DNA of 64,000 bases. Source: JBKBKN01 sp046294625 (GTDB lineage: Bacteria; Bacteroidota; Bacteroidia; M30B66). Position 1 is the first letter of the stretch; each line of letters starts with the position of its first letter. The DNA lies in NCBI GenBank assembly GCA_046294625.1, contig JBKBKN010000013.1, positions 1-64,000 of the forward strand, in the 5' to 3' direction. The translations under genes and the position numbers were made by a program. Under the pieces are notes generated by a model. That model was not told where the DNA came from and did not search any database. It saw only the letters and a list, made by a program, of their open reading frames with translations. Shown here piece after piece: positions 18,901-26,934 of the stretch.

Positions 18901-20262
18901 TTCCTAGACCTTGGGGCTGATACTAGCTACTGTCCGGGTGAAAGTTTTACGATTCAACCTTCACTCACGCCACAAGCATCGTTTAGCTGGCTTGATGGTT
19001 GGAGCACTTTATCGCGAACAATAAGCGTTTCAGGCACTTACATAATACAAGCTCAACTGGGCAATTGCAGTGCATTAGATACCATTGCAATTACTCAAAC
19101 TTCGCTTACTTTCAGCTTGGGCAATGATACCACAGCCTGTCTCGCTAACGGACTTTTGATTCAACCCAATATTCAGGAAACAGTCAGCTATCTATGGCAT
19201 GATGGAAGTTCTGACACAAGTTTCACAGCTTTATCGCCGGGTATGGTGGGCCTTACGGTAACTTATCAATCATGTCCTTTTAGCGATAGCCTGATGGTGA
19301 ACGAGTTAGACCTAAGCTTCAGTTTGGGCAATGATACCACCATCTGCAATGGCACTTTTCTGCTGCTCAACCCTGATGCTTATCCTTTAGCCGAATTCTT
19401 GTGGAACGATGGCAGCACCGGCGGAAGCGTGATTGCTGATCAAGCGGGCACCTATGACTTAACCATTCAGTATGAAGGGTGCAGCTTCAGCGATCTTATT
19501 GAGATACAAACCTACGACCGTCCTCCGGTCGAAATTATTTTCCCGGCTGAGAATCCCTGCCCTGGCGATTGTTTCAAACTCGACCCTGTGCTCGAGCGAG
19601 CCGAAAGTTTTTACTGGATTTCGCCGAATGGAACGCAAATCAATAACAACTCCCTTTTGGTTTGTTTTGAAGAATATGGCTGGTATCATGTGTCTTTGAT
19701 TGCAACTAATTATTGCGGCAGCGATACTGCACAACACTCATACCACATGCAATTAGACACTACCATTGTGGTGTATGCTGATACCACCATTTTTGCCGGC
19801 GATACCGCTTATGTTTGGGTAAATGGCGGAAGCCAATATCAATGGTACACCACTGACCTGCCCGTGTTCTGTGATACATGTGCTTCAACAGCCGGAGTAT
19901 TCATTCGCCCCACTGATATTTTCATCGAATTAACAGACCAATACGGCTGCCCAGTGAAAGACACGGTACATATTGATATTTATGAAGACTTTGGTATTTA
20001 TGTGCCCAATGCATTCAGCCCCAACAACGCCGATGGCTTGAATGATGTGTTTGAAATCAAGAGCTACGGTGTAAGGTCATTGAACGTAGAAATTTTTGCC
20101 CGCTCGGGAACTTTAGTCTTTAGCAGCTACAACGATGGCAAGAACTGGGACGGACGAATGAACGGACGCATCGTGCAAAGCGATGTATATGTGGTTCGTA
20201 TCGAGTATGAAAGCTTTGAAGGCGCTAGAAAGAAGTTTATAGGTAAGGTGTTGGTGTTGTAA
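12922..20262 (+). CDS. Giant type B T9SS surface protein (2446 residues)
   Basis: The ATG at 12922 is preferred; the frame opens 12 bases earlier with TTG, and the ATG at 12964 is also possible. A hydrophobic signal segment ends at KVNAQPFND. The N-terminal half has Cys-rich jelly-roll-like modules with WYRF/AWFTF cores. Three tandem modules of about 160 residues (DNA about 16531-17960) share YDxxSxAN, AGAWxxLxCATxDAxD, KKSxWYR and CLPxGEYYIxxxTC. A PKD-like domain (YVWDFGFPGGEST) and four Cys-containing modules of about 70 residues with LGNDTTxC and LWxDGS follow. The C-terminus is a type B sorting domain: VPNAFSPNNADGLNDVFEI, WDGRMNGR, SDVYVVRI. Likely a long filamentous adhesin or glycan-binding protein; function unproven. 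Confidence 0.87.
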   Translation: MRITIVRNELFRVLMHHCKWLVLPMIFILAFTKVNAQPFNDSFANASSIQLGANNFDFGTFYSDTVSIANATNQAGEHLLNPAYGKTVWYRFAIPTHRKIRIRVMQHPETMPSNDVGFVVYQTIPGLPNAGNMATFTPLFSIGSYSENVCLEQGSYHIQVVGRNTANGNVFVEVTSSPPDAATYDLAATPISIGAITQQATASINWNCLSIETFDELCPSIPNHEDYTKSAWLTFSTDAHVDVLQFVLTGALSNYVVRLYQGNVATLGINGLNLLYGCTLQNVGVPLRFACELLQANSTYSLQLIARYQETGLSTLTFQELGEGSTQAPFPIEAGFSALNQFGQVDPSSWPAAGNTLTDHFACNGLLSNVVNQCGTVNPANETIHNGVSYAATAWFTFELTSPANLSFRIGLESSACNGFNHNVLFRLFEQTPDNNCTNFQFPGSLYHAGTANNQGIIQLPCVPPGRYSVQLAGTFDSNNPFLCTSHFGRRVSLRLQASSVGNNEFALGFSNDVDHINAGNALQNNVLHSANPASYACVKSVLPAEFTCNPNMDRAKYRQFVIGDANGDGVADSGTVEIRRIVYPNTLNNLNIKSVLFNGDANSLATAQNTFAYPQTFSGLQPMFTCPIYNQVIDTTNFLSYCLTPGNYTLVTLGDSLASGVSTRPTFRFIRRNTQFWNPLNPNNLGDVIAQNMSVSAVVDTFTCRANADVIAGLNPCNNSSKQIYREFFLSQDARFTVSEQFNQFSTFRIFQGRASDGLGSLISAPHNASNCNTFYSTPTCVTMPAGWYTVVSYAQGPDYNNTHNPYGPLNGLNRPTRITVSADTTIVPGPLFNRPFKACVANNDQPIMLINNGNADVTARGATYTLCTENFREPEDLPFSDHPINGCANTTRTSYYVFKIGQESNLRIHGTGNFRRQVYPIDVRTDSLLFPNTTPLVPCENTDNNLVFCRIQPGTYTLVLFATAAQNCNSVTPQLRIDTVGISRFDFAANAYDFGNVPGDNVFYGGKVGDVNPYNPNLLPSNDYFFCTTGASPSDPGSACIGTHFAGVYPDELNKVYQGAPGSVRRNLWYSFVIQGKGTVTVNLRNRTGNFDNSRNALPTMSLYRSNADGNLSIPELLAANQLDSTLASGLVKLDDNILNPFFCITEGTIGFSFIPDICSLDTIKRRYFVLVDLNESQTLPVVQVDLQVRFNALNIVSSSAPYDFFSTANHVGHNETAPPYNLAPLPPYTEVAGAWSDLSCATADAADSTFVTDTCTSEKKSVWYRVNLGQNGLFSFYIESSNNPNFNGYVALFRKNNSPDTTLNNGFDLINPQYVSNENGNQWFNFCLPQGEYYIYIATCNIQDISIVRPVIKLDNVPGNQQYDYYSDANYLGFNQTLPPYNEDYFPFYTTVAGAWGNLTCATSDAADENYNLGCLAQKKSIWYRFQTDEKGLFRFRLEKAGGGGLNNIQTQLFRQTIPGDSVLGNGLTFIPHAFMSNQNGANWWNYCLPPGEYFIFVSTCVIQDTSVLRPIAYLDDVPGAQQYDFYSTANVVGFGQNNLPYNHSPIPFNTNHFGAWGDLTCATSDASDENFNNGCLATKKSLWYKVNLGEQAILRFYVENNAGGSPATVNSLFKQVVDNDSIIGNGLQFIPVLSNVNVGGITWASYCLAPGEYYIHISTCNIGNINVVRPVVFVESSPGDDCVNAISTVANGPGVYNAETIIYCSTIGSGFGEDGSNMGCLLGPDGFYSAWFRFEYTGSETVDLLFQMNLSNFFNYGSTANVRYRLFYGTSCSTMVAGAECTSNAFINNSISCITSSVGTFYIQVVYPVGATGTLGMRYTLTENTNVDCNPFNPFLMVADFLYQPNCAGDSVFFSNFSTTGANLEYVWDFGFPGGESTEFEPQVAFPAGGGTFPVTLMVINPITGDTVSNQQTLNISETGNPVNIGNNQTVCTGDTIILGLNISGAIYNWSTGSSSSQIQVTQSGIYWLEVDIGGCFFADTVEISFADLFLDLGADTSYCPGESFTIQPSLTPQASFSWLDGWSTLSRTISVSGTYIIQAQLGNCSALDTIAITQTSLTFSLGNDTTACLANGLLIQPNIQETVSYLWHDGSSDTSFTALSPGMVGLTVTYQSCPFSDSLMVNELDLSFSLGNDTTICNGTFLLLNPDAYPLAEFLWNDGSTGGSVIADQAGTYDLTIQYEGCSFSDLIEIQTYDRPPVEIIFPAENPCPGDCFKLDPVLERAESFYWISPNGTQINNNSLLVCFEEYGWYHVSLIATNYCGSDTAQHSYHMQLDTTIVVYADTTIFAGDTAYVWVNGGSQYQWYTTDLPVFCDTCASTAGVFIRPTDIFIELTDQYGCPVKDTVHIDIYEDFGIYVPNAFSPNNADGLNDVFEIKSYGVRSLNVEIFARSGTLVFSSYNDGKNWDGRMNGRIVQSDVYVVRIEYESFEGARKKFIGKVLVL
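16531..17960 (+). repeat. Three tandem ~480-bp intragenic repeats
   Basis: Inside the giant surface protein, copies begin near 16531, 17014 and 17494. Each encodes about 160 residues opening with a YDxxSxAN motif after a short P-G-xQQ linker, with AGAW, CATxDAxD and WYxV/F in the same order. The similarity is clear at protein level and partial at DNA level, as in gctt... / gatgtgcccgg... junctions. They arose by internal duplication. Confidence 0.75.
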
Positions 20263-20354
20263 GGTGATGTAATTAATTTTCAATCTGGCAGTTCATCTTC
20301 TTGCAAGTCTTTAAGAGTTTAATAAGATTTGAACTTTCTCATTCCCTTTCCCTT

Positions 20355-20362
20355 TACCTTTG
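20355..20362 (+). promoter_or_regulatory. -7 box (TACCTTTG) directly before the methyltransferase start
   Basis: Exact TAnnTTTG match that ends only six bases before the ATG at 20369. A TTG at 20329-20331, 23 bases upstream of the box, could be the -33 element. If used, transcription would start at or next to the start codon, giving an almost leaderless mRNA. Confidence 0.5.
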
Positions 20363-20368
20363 TCCATT

Positions 20369-21166
20369 ATGGGAACATATCTACACGGTTATGATCAGGA
20401 TGAATTTCATCGCCTGGTGGAACAAGCAGAATTTCTCGGACCTGAAATCTTTCAGGAAATAGACCTTAGTTTTTCAACCCGCTTGCTGGAACCCGGCTGC
20501 GGAGCAGGAGCACAAACCAGATATTTGACTCAAAAAGCGCCAAACGCTCAAATTCTTTCTTTCGATGTGGCCGAAGCGCCGATTGCCTTTGCTAAGCATT
20601 GGTTAAGTCAGGCCGATGAACGTTTGCAAAAAAGAATTGAATTTAGGCAAGCTGAAGCCGCAGAATTACGAACAGACTATGCCAACTTCTTCGACGCATG
20701 CTACATTTGCTGGATGCTTGAACATGTTACTGAACCAGCGAAACTACTAAAAGAGATATATCCATTGCTTCAACAGGGGGCAAAAATATTTGTGACCGAA
20801 GTTCAAAATAACACCTTAACATTTTATCCGCCGTGCCCCTTAACCATGCGTGTATGGAAGGCTATTTGCGATCATCAGCAGGCCATTGGCGGCGATCCCT
20901 TTGTAGGAGAAAAATGTGCATCCTACTTATCTGAAGCGGGTTATGACAAGATTGAAGTAAAACCGCATCAGATGATACGTTCACAAGTTGACCATCAAAA
21001 TCTGCATGAGATGATTCAATATTGGATCAAGTTGATGTTCAGCGCGGCCCGCTTTCTCGATGTGTCACTATGGGATGGTGTGGAAAATGAGCTTGCAGTA
21101 TGGATGAAACACCCTGATGCACAATTTTCGTACACCTTTGTACAGAGTTTCGCGACAAAGCCCTGA
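20369..21166 (+). CDS. Class I SAM-dependent methyltransferase
   Basis: 265 residues from the ATG at 20369 (the frame extends to a TTG at 20360, which lies inside the promoter box). The Rossmann SAM-binding motif I is LLEPGCGAGAQT (about 40-51). An acidic FDVAEAP follows motif II, and CYICWMLEHV stands where motif IV/post-motif residues of small-molecule methyltransferases lie. A helical C-terminal half probably shapes the acceptor site. No signal peptide or membrane segment is present, so it is cytosolic. The substrate cannot be told from sequence or context: it stands alone, converging on the efflux operon with only four bases between stop codons. Confidence 0.85.
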   Translation: MGTYLHGYDQDEFHRLVEQAEFLGPEIFQEIDLSFSTRLLEPGCGAGAQTRYLTQKAPNAQILSFDVAEAPIAFAKHWLSQADERLQKRIEFRQAEAAELRTDYANFFDACYICWMLEHVTEPAKLLKEIYPLLQQGAKIFVTEVQNNTLTFYPPCPLTMRVWKAICDHQQAIGGDPFVGEKCASYLSEAGYDKIEVKPHQMIRSQVDHQNLHEMIQYWIKLMFSAARFLDVSLWDGVENELAVWMKHPDAQFSYTFVQSFATKP

Positions 21167-21170
21167 ATAC

Positions 21171-22601
21171 TTATCGCCATCCTCCTCCAAGTGCCCTGTA
21201 TAAATTTATTTGCGTGACTTTTTCTTCCTTCATGGAGTTAATAAGTTCTATATTGGCCTGCAACTCATTCTGTTGAGCCAATAGTACCTCTACATATCCG
21301 GCCTTGGCGGAGCGGTAAAGTTCTCTAGATGTCTCCACGGCATTTCGCAGCACAAGCACCTGCTCTTCTTTGATTTCATTCATCTCCTTGAGATTATTCA
21401 ATTTAGAAAGCAGATTAACCACTTCTGCAAATGCATGTAAAATATTCTTCTGATATGCAAACATGGCTTCGAGCTGATTAGCCTTGGCACCATTAAATCT
21501 TGCCTTTAATGCATTGAAATTAACCAATGGTGCCACAAGGTTTCCAACAGCCTGATAGGCAATGGAAGTAGGCGTGAGAAACAATAAGTCGGTTCTGAAA
21601 GCCTGAAAGCCTAAACCACCTACAAGATTAATAGATGGTAAAAATGCAGCTCTTGCAGCCTTTAATTCGAAGCCGGATGCTTTCACCTGCATGGCAGCCT
21701 GACGAACATCAGGCCGATTTTCCAACACCTGTGAAGGAATCCCTTGATTAAGCGCAGTTAATGAAGTGCTGAGCAAACTGGATTTGGAACGCTCAATTGC
21801 TTGTGGAAAACGACCTGCCAGAAAATTAATCAGGTTTTCGTTTTCGGTGATTTGCTGCATTATTTCGCGTTCAAGAAAACGCGTGCTCAGCACCTGTGCT
21901 CTAAACTGCAATACCGCCAATTCGTTTGCTCTTCCGGCTTCCTTTTGCAGTATAATCACATCCATAGCTTCTTTTTGCTTGATGATGGTTTCTCGAATGA
22001 TTTCGAGTTCAACATCCAGTGCCAGTAGTTCATAATATGCAGAAGCGACATCGGCCACTAATGATGTTATGACCATATGCGCTCCTTCCACACTAGCCAA
22101 AAATTGAGAAACTGCCCAACGTCGCTGATTTCTTAATTTACCCCACACATCTAACTCCCATGCAGATTGCACACCAATATAGTAATCAGGTAAGTTGATC
22201 GGTACAATTTGTCCGGGAAGAATAAAGGTAGAAATGTTTCCTGCACCGTCCATGGTGTAGAGCCCGTAGCGACGAATGGCCGATGTGGCTCCAAGATCGA
22301 CTTTGGGAACCTGTTGACCACGCGCCTGCTTAGCCACAGCCCTTGCAGCTTCTATTCGCTGATAAGCCATTTGGATATCTGTATTGTTTGCCAATACGGA
22401 ATCAATCAAGGTAATCAGGAGCGTATCTTTGAAAAACTTACGCGGGCTTATCTCAGCTCCTTCATTGCCTGTTACTTCTATTGGAAATTGTGCAGGAAGT
22501 GGAGCTTTCTTAATGTTTAAATCGGTGTTGTATGTCTTGCATGATGCGATGAAAAGTAGCGCAGGCAAGAAAAAATATTTATTGAATCTTAGAGATTTCA
22601 T
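21171..22601 (-). CDS. Outer-membrane efflux lipoprotein (NodT/OprM family)
   Basis: TolC-like outer-membrane channel of a tripartite RND pump, 476 residues. The signal sequence ends in LLFIASC, a lipobox that places the lipidated Cys at about residue 21. The body shows the two structural repeats of the family, with GVQSAWELDVWGKLRNQRR (first repeat) and RPDVRQAAMQVKAS followed by LNNLKEMNEIKEEQVLVLR helices (second repeat). It starts four bases after the RND gene stop, so it is the last gene of the operon. No regulator gene adjoins the operon. Family placement is firm; the exported substrate is unknown. Confidence 0.93.
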   Translation of the reverse strand: MKSLRFNKYFFLPALLFIASCKTYNTDLNIKKAPLPAQFPIEVTGNEGAEISPRKFFKDTLLITLIDSVLANNTDIQMAYQRIEAARAVAKQARGQQVPKVDLGATSAIRRYGLYTMDGAGNISTFILPGQIVPINLPDYYIGVQSAWELDVWGKLRNQRRWAVSQFLASVEGAHMVITSLVADVASAYYELLALDVELEIIRETIIKQKEAMDVIILQKEAGRANELAVLQFRAQVLSTRFLEREIMQQITENENLINFLAGRFPQAIERSKSSLLSTSLTALNQGIPSQVLENRPDVRQAAMQVKASGFELKAARAAFLPSINLVGGLGFQAFRTDLLFLTPTSIAYQAVGNLVAPLVNFNALKARFNGAKANQLEAMFAYQKNILHAFAEVVNLLSKLNNLKEMNEIKEEQVLVLRNAVETSRELYRSAKAGYVEVLLAQQNELQANIELINSMKEEKVTQINLYRALGGGWR

Positions 22602-22605
22602 ATGA

Positions 22606-25600
22606 TCAAAGGGTTTCTGTGAATGCTATTTCTTCTTTTCGTTTCCGCAGTTTAAGCTTGTCAGCAAGTGTGGCAAATACTACATAGAGTCCCGGGATGA
22701 CAATCACCCCGAAAATGGTTCCAAAGAGCATTCCACCGGCAGCTGCTGAACCAATAGTACGATTTCCAATCTCACCTGCACCAGATGCAAGCATAAGTGG
22801 AATCAATCCGGCAATAAAGGCAAAGGATGTCATCAGAATGGGACGTAATCGAACCGCAGATCCTTCAACAGCAGCATCAAAAGGACTCATTCCACTTCTA
22901 TGCTTCATGGCTGCAAACTCGATAATCAGAATGGCATTTTTACCTAAAATACCAATCAACATCACCATGGCAATCTGCGCATAGATATTATTTTCCAAGC
23001 CCATAACCATGAGTAAAAACAAAGCACCAAATATGCCTATAGGCAAGGAAAGTATTACCGGCAAAGGCAACAGGAAACTTTCATATTGAGCCGATAGCAG
23101 CAAATACACAAACAATAAACAGATGATAAATACAAAAATGGCCTTATTACCTGCATTGGCCTGATCACGGGACGAGCCTGCCCAATCATAGCCAAAGCCC
23201 TTTGGAAGCTTTTCAGCAGCCACAGCCTTGATGGCATCTATTGCTTGTCCACTGCTGTAACCCTTGGCCGGCTGACCATTAATCATAGCCGAAGTGTACA
23301 TGTTGTAGCGGGTAACCTGTTCAGGCCCATAAACTTTTTCTATGCTCATAAATGACGAGAATGGCACCATTTCCCCTTCATTGTTTTTGATATAAAGCTT
23401 GAGCAAATCCGAAGGTTTTGCACGGTATTCAGGCAAGGCTTGCACCATTACTTTATACAATTGTCCAAAGCGAATAAAATTAGTGGCGTATTCACTACCG
23501 ATAAGTGTTTGAAGTGTGCTCATGGCGTTCTCGGAAGTGATTCCCTTTTGCGCAGCTTTCTCACGGTCAATTTTCAATAAAAATTGCGGATAGCGGGCAT
23601 TGAAGGTAGTGAATACATTGCTCAACTCAGGTCGTTGATTGAGTTCTTCTACAAATTGATCGGCCACTTGCTGCAAAAGCTGCAAATCATCTGAACCGCC
23701 TTTGTCTAACAAACGCAATTCAAAACCACTGGAATTTCCATAGCCCGGAACGGGTGGTGGGCGAAAAAACTCAATGTCTGCATCCTTGATGTGCTTGGTT
23801 TTCTGCTCCAACAAACTGATGAGTTCACGATCAGAAATGTCGCGTTCTTTCCATTTCTTTAAGCTGATCAGGTTCATGCCATAGGTGGCTCCGGTGCCTT
23901 CGGAAAGCAAGCTATAGCCCGCAAGGCTCGACACAGAATTCACACCTTCGATTGCAGAAGCCACTTTTTGTATGGAATCAGAAATAGCTTCGGTGCGCTC
24001 CAGTGTAGCGCCTACAGGTGAAGTGATGTTGGCATAAATTACTCCTTGGTCTTCTTCAGGGATAAAACCCGTGGGGACAAAATTACCAATCAATCCGGCG
24101 CTAAGACTAAAGACCAGAAGTGATCCGAAAGTAACAACTCTTCGGTTGGCAATCAACGAAATAAGCTTCTTGTAACGATCAGAGAGTGCATTATACTTTT
24201 GGTTAAAGCCGTCGAAAAATCTAGCTAAGAAGCCCTTTCGGCTTTCGTTATGATTATCATGATGAAGGTTTTTTAAAAACAATGCACAAAGAGCCGGAGT
24301 TAGTGTAAGTGCTGTTACCCCCGAAAGCACAATGGCAAAAGCCATGGTAAGGGAGAATTCGCGATAAAAAATTCCGGTGGGCCCATCCATGAACGCGACC
24401 GGAATGAACACAGCCGACATCACCAAAGTGATGGCAATGATTGCACCTGAAATCTCGCGCATGGCTTGTTCAGTCGCTTTTCGGGCGCCGATTCCGGATT
24501 TCTCCATCTTGGCGTGCACTGCTTCTATCACCACAATGGCATTGTCGACGACAATTCCAATTGCCAAAACCAATGCGAATAAAGTAATCAGATTGAGCGA
24601 AAAGCCCAACAGCTGCATGAAAAAGAAAGTACCAATGAGAGAAACAGGAACAGCCAAAATGGGGATAATGGTAGAACGGGCATCCTGCAGGAAAATGAAT
24701 ACTACCAAAGCCACCAATATAAAAGCTTCGATGAGGGTTTTGATTACTTCTGCAATAGAAGCATCCAAAAAAGCCGAAACATCATAACTAATCGAATAGG
24801 TCATGCCGGGCAAAAAAGATTCATTTTCGATTTTTTTCATCAGCTCTTTCACATCGGCGATTACTTCGCTGGCATTTGACCCGGGTCTTTGCTTCAGAAT
24901 AATTGCAGCAGATGGACGCCCGTTTTCCTTCGACAGCACTTTGTAGTCCTGCGAATCGAATTCGATATCGGCAATATCTTTCAATCGAATAACTTCTCCC
25001 TCTTTATTGCTGCTAATAATTACGCTTTCATAAGCTTCTTTGGTGGTGAATTTACCGGTGTAGCGAAGCACATACTGAAGCGACTGCGCAGCTTTTCCGG
25101 AGCTTTCCCCAATTTTCCCGGGGGCAGCCTCCACATTCTGCTCTTTCAATCGGTCAATGATCTCCTGCGCACCAATATTATACATGAGCATTTTATCCGG
25201 TTTGAGCCACACACGCATGGCATATTCCCTGGCACCTAGAATTTCAGCAAAACCCACTCCTTCAATTCTCTTAATCTCCTTGAGCACATTGATATCAGCG
25301 AAATTGAAGAGAAACTTTTCATCCATCAAGGAATCATTACTGAAAATGTTAAGATACAACAGCATACTGTTTTGCACCTTTTCTACTTGCACACCCGATT
25401 TGATTACTTCCTGCGGAAGCTCATCCAAAACGGTTGCCACTCTATTCTGCACATTTACTGCCGCCACATCGGGGTCTGTGCCTGCCTTGAAAATGATGGA
25501 AACCAAGCTCGAACCGTCATTCCCGGAAACACTGTTCATATAAGACATGCCCGGCACACCATTGATGGCGCGTTCCAGGGTCGTAACCACTGCTTTCACG

Positions 25601-25770
25601 CAAGCTTCGGCATTGGCTCCTGTGTACTTGGTGCTGACATTAACTTCCGGTGGCGCTATATCAGGAAATTGCGTAACGGGTAATTGTGAAAGTGAAATCA
25701 GCCCCAATAAAGTGATGATGATCGAAATCACTATTGATAACACCGGACGGTGTATAAACTTTGAAGTCAT
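22606..25770 (-). CDS. RND multidrug efflux transporter (HAE1/AcrB type)
   Basis: Inner-membrane proton-driven pump of 1054 residues, the normal AcrB-like length, with two duplicated halves of six membrane segments and large periplasmic loops. Start MTSKFIHRPVLSIVIS and the FPDIAPPEVNVSTKYTGA segment are typical of the HAE1 branch. In transmembrane helix 4 the proton-relay pair reads VDN (Asp409-Asn410) instead of the Asp-Asp of AcrB, while the Lys partner in GILGKNAILI is kept. FIPEEDQGVIY and GYSSGQAID are other family marks. It lies between its membrane-fusion protein (12-base gap) and outer-membrane channel (4-base gap). Drugs, bile acids or fatty acids are plausible substrates by family, not shown. 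Confidence 0.95.
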   Translation of the reverse strand: MTSKFIHRPVLSIVISIIITLLGLISLSQLPVTQFPDIAPPEVNVSTKYTGANAEACVKAVVTTLERAINGVPGMSYMNSVSGNDGSSLVSIIFKAGTDPDVAAVNVQNRVATVLDELPQEVIKSGVQVEKVQNSMLLYLNIFSNDSLMDEKFLFNFADINVLKEIKRIEGVGFAEILGAREYAMRVWLKPDKMLMYNIGAQEIIDRLKEQNVEAAPGKIGESSGKAAQSLQYVLRYTGKFTTKEAYESVIISSNKEGEVIRLKDIADIEFDSQDYKVLSKENGRPSAAIILKQRPGSNASEVIADVKELMKKIENESFLPGMTYSISYDVSAFLDASIAEVIKTLIEAFILVALVVFIFLQDARSTIIPILAVPVSLIGTFFFMQLLGFSLNLITLFALVLAIGIVVDNAIVVIEAVHAKMEKSGIGARKATEQAMREISGAIIAITLVMSAVFIPVAFMDGPTGIFYREFSLTMAFAIVLSGVTALTLTPALCALFLKNLHHDNHNESRKGFLARFFDGFNQKYNALSDRYKKLISLIANRRVVTFGSLLVFSLSAGLIGNFVPTGFIPEEDQGVIYANITSPVGATLERTEAISDSIQKVASAIEGVNSVSSLAGYSLLSEGTGATYGMNLISLKKWKERDISDRELISLLEQKTKHIKDADIEFFRPPPVPGYGNSSGFELRLLDKGGSDDLQLLQQVADQFVEELNQRPELSNVFTTFNARYPQFLLKIDREKAAQKGITSENAMSTLQTLIGSEYATNFIRFGQLYKVMVQALPEYRAKPSDLLKLYIKNNEGEMVPFSSFMSIEKVYGPEQVTRYNMYTSAMINGQPAKGYSSGQAIDAIKAVAAEKLPKGFGYDWAGSSRDQANAGNKAIFVFIICLLFVYLLLSAQYESFLLPLPVILSLPIGIFGALFLLMVMGLENNIYAQIAMVMLIGILGKNAILIIEFAAMKHRSGMSPFDAAVEGSAVRLRPILMTSFAFIAGLIPLMLASGAGEIGNRTIGSAAAGGMLFGTIFGVIVIPGLYVVFATLADKLKLRKRKEEIAFTETL

Positions 25771-25782
25771 ATGTCGATGATG

Positions 25783-26871
25783 TTATTGAAGTGATTTAAA
25801 ATCCGGCGCTATCTTGTTCCCTGCTTTTACTTTCTGCACTCCTTCAAACAATATCCATTCATCACCCTTGAGTCCGGTAGCCACTACGAAATAATCGGGG
25901 AACCGCATCAGATATTTGATGTTTCGCTGCGTGAGCGTGCTGTCTGTGTTCATAATATACACATACAGCTGATCCTGCACTTCAAAAGTTGATTTCTGAT
26001 GAACCATCATAGCATTGGACAACTTGCGCTTCACAATGATCTTCCCATTTGAACCATGCTTAAGAATCCCATCAGGATTGGGAAACTTTGCACGAATGGC
26101 AATGTTGCCCGTATTATTATCAAATTCACTTTCAATAATTTCCACTTTGCCATCCAAAGGATAAGGTTGGTTATTGGCCAACATCAATCGGATTACATTC
26201 GATTCTTTGTCGAGCGTATCTGAAATATATTTCAGGTAGTCATTTTCCGTTAGGTTGAAATAGGCATATACTTCGCGGGTATCAGATATGGTTGTGAGCA
26301 TATCACCTTCTTCCACCAAACTGCCAATCTTTTTGGGAATTCGGTTGATTACTCCGCTATAGGGTGCTCTGATTCGAGAAAAGGAGAGATTCAAAGCAGC
26401 TTGTTCTTTGCTAGCTTCTGCCGATTCCACATTTGCTCTGAGAGCATCTACTTTGGCTGATACCAATTCAAACTCCGCCTTGGAAACGATGTTTTTTTCA
26501 AAAAGCCTTTTGGTGTTGAGCATTTCGAGTTCCATTGCCTTCAAATCAGCTTCGGCGCTTTTCACTACTGCTGAAGCCCTTTGCAGTTCCTGTTCATATT
26601 CCTTACTGTTAATGGAAAACAGAAGCTCACCGGTTTTGACCTGCTGCCCTTCATCCACGTGGATTTTTTCGATGTAGCCTTTCACGCGGGTTCTCACTTC
26701 TGCATAATTTATGGCTTGAATTTCAGCCACATACTCGTTGATGTAAAAAGTGTCTTTAACGATGGGTTTCACCACACGAAATGATTCAGGTGCTTCTTCG
26801 ACCTGTTTCTCTTTGCAGGCCGACATCAAAACGAGAATGCCTCCGACAAGGAGTAAAAACTTGTTGAACAT
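25783..26871 (-). CDS. Efflux membrane-fusion lipoprotein (HlyD/AcrA type)
   Basis: Periplasmic adaptor of 362 residues linking the RND pump to the outer-membrane channel. The lipobox LVLMSAC puts the lipidated Cys at residue 19. YVAEIQAINYAEVRTRVKGYIEKI-type barrel and lipoyl halves (about 48-75 and 165-185, with RIRAPYSGVINRIP) flank a helical hairpin (about 100-155). The beta-barrel and membrane-proximal domains fill the rest. It is the first pump gene of the operon and follows the small exported protein at 26935-27294 by 63 bases. No inverted repeat marking a nearby operator is obvious. Confidence 0.94.
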   Translation of the reverse strand: MFNKFLLLVGGILVLMSACKEKQVEEAPESFRVVKPIVKDTFYINEYVAEIQAINYAEVRTRVKGYIEKIHVDEGQQVKTGELLFSINSKEYEQELQRASAVVKSAEADLKAMELEMLNTKRLFEKNIVSKAEFELVSAKVDALRANVESAEASKEQAALNLSFSRIRAPYSGVINRIPKKIGSLVEEGDMLTTISDTREVYAYFNLTENDYLKYISDTLDKESNVIRLMLANNQPYPLDGKVEIIESEFDNNTGNIAIRAKFPNPDGILKHGSNGKIIVKRKLSNAMMVHQKSTFEVQDQLYVYIMNTDSTLTQRNIKYLMRFPDYFVVATGLKGDEWILFEGVQKVKAGNKIAPDFKSLQ

Positions 26872-26934
26872 AATTAAATGAAATGATAATGTTGATGATT
26901 GAAATTGAATGAGTTGAAGTCTAGAAAAATAGAA

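Noticed and set aside
22697..25780. Long plus-strand frames within the RND pump gene
   Set aside because: They are antisense shadows of a strongly conserved protein with ordinary third-position use.
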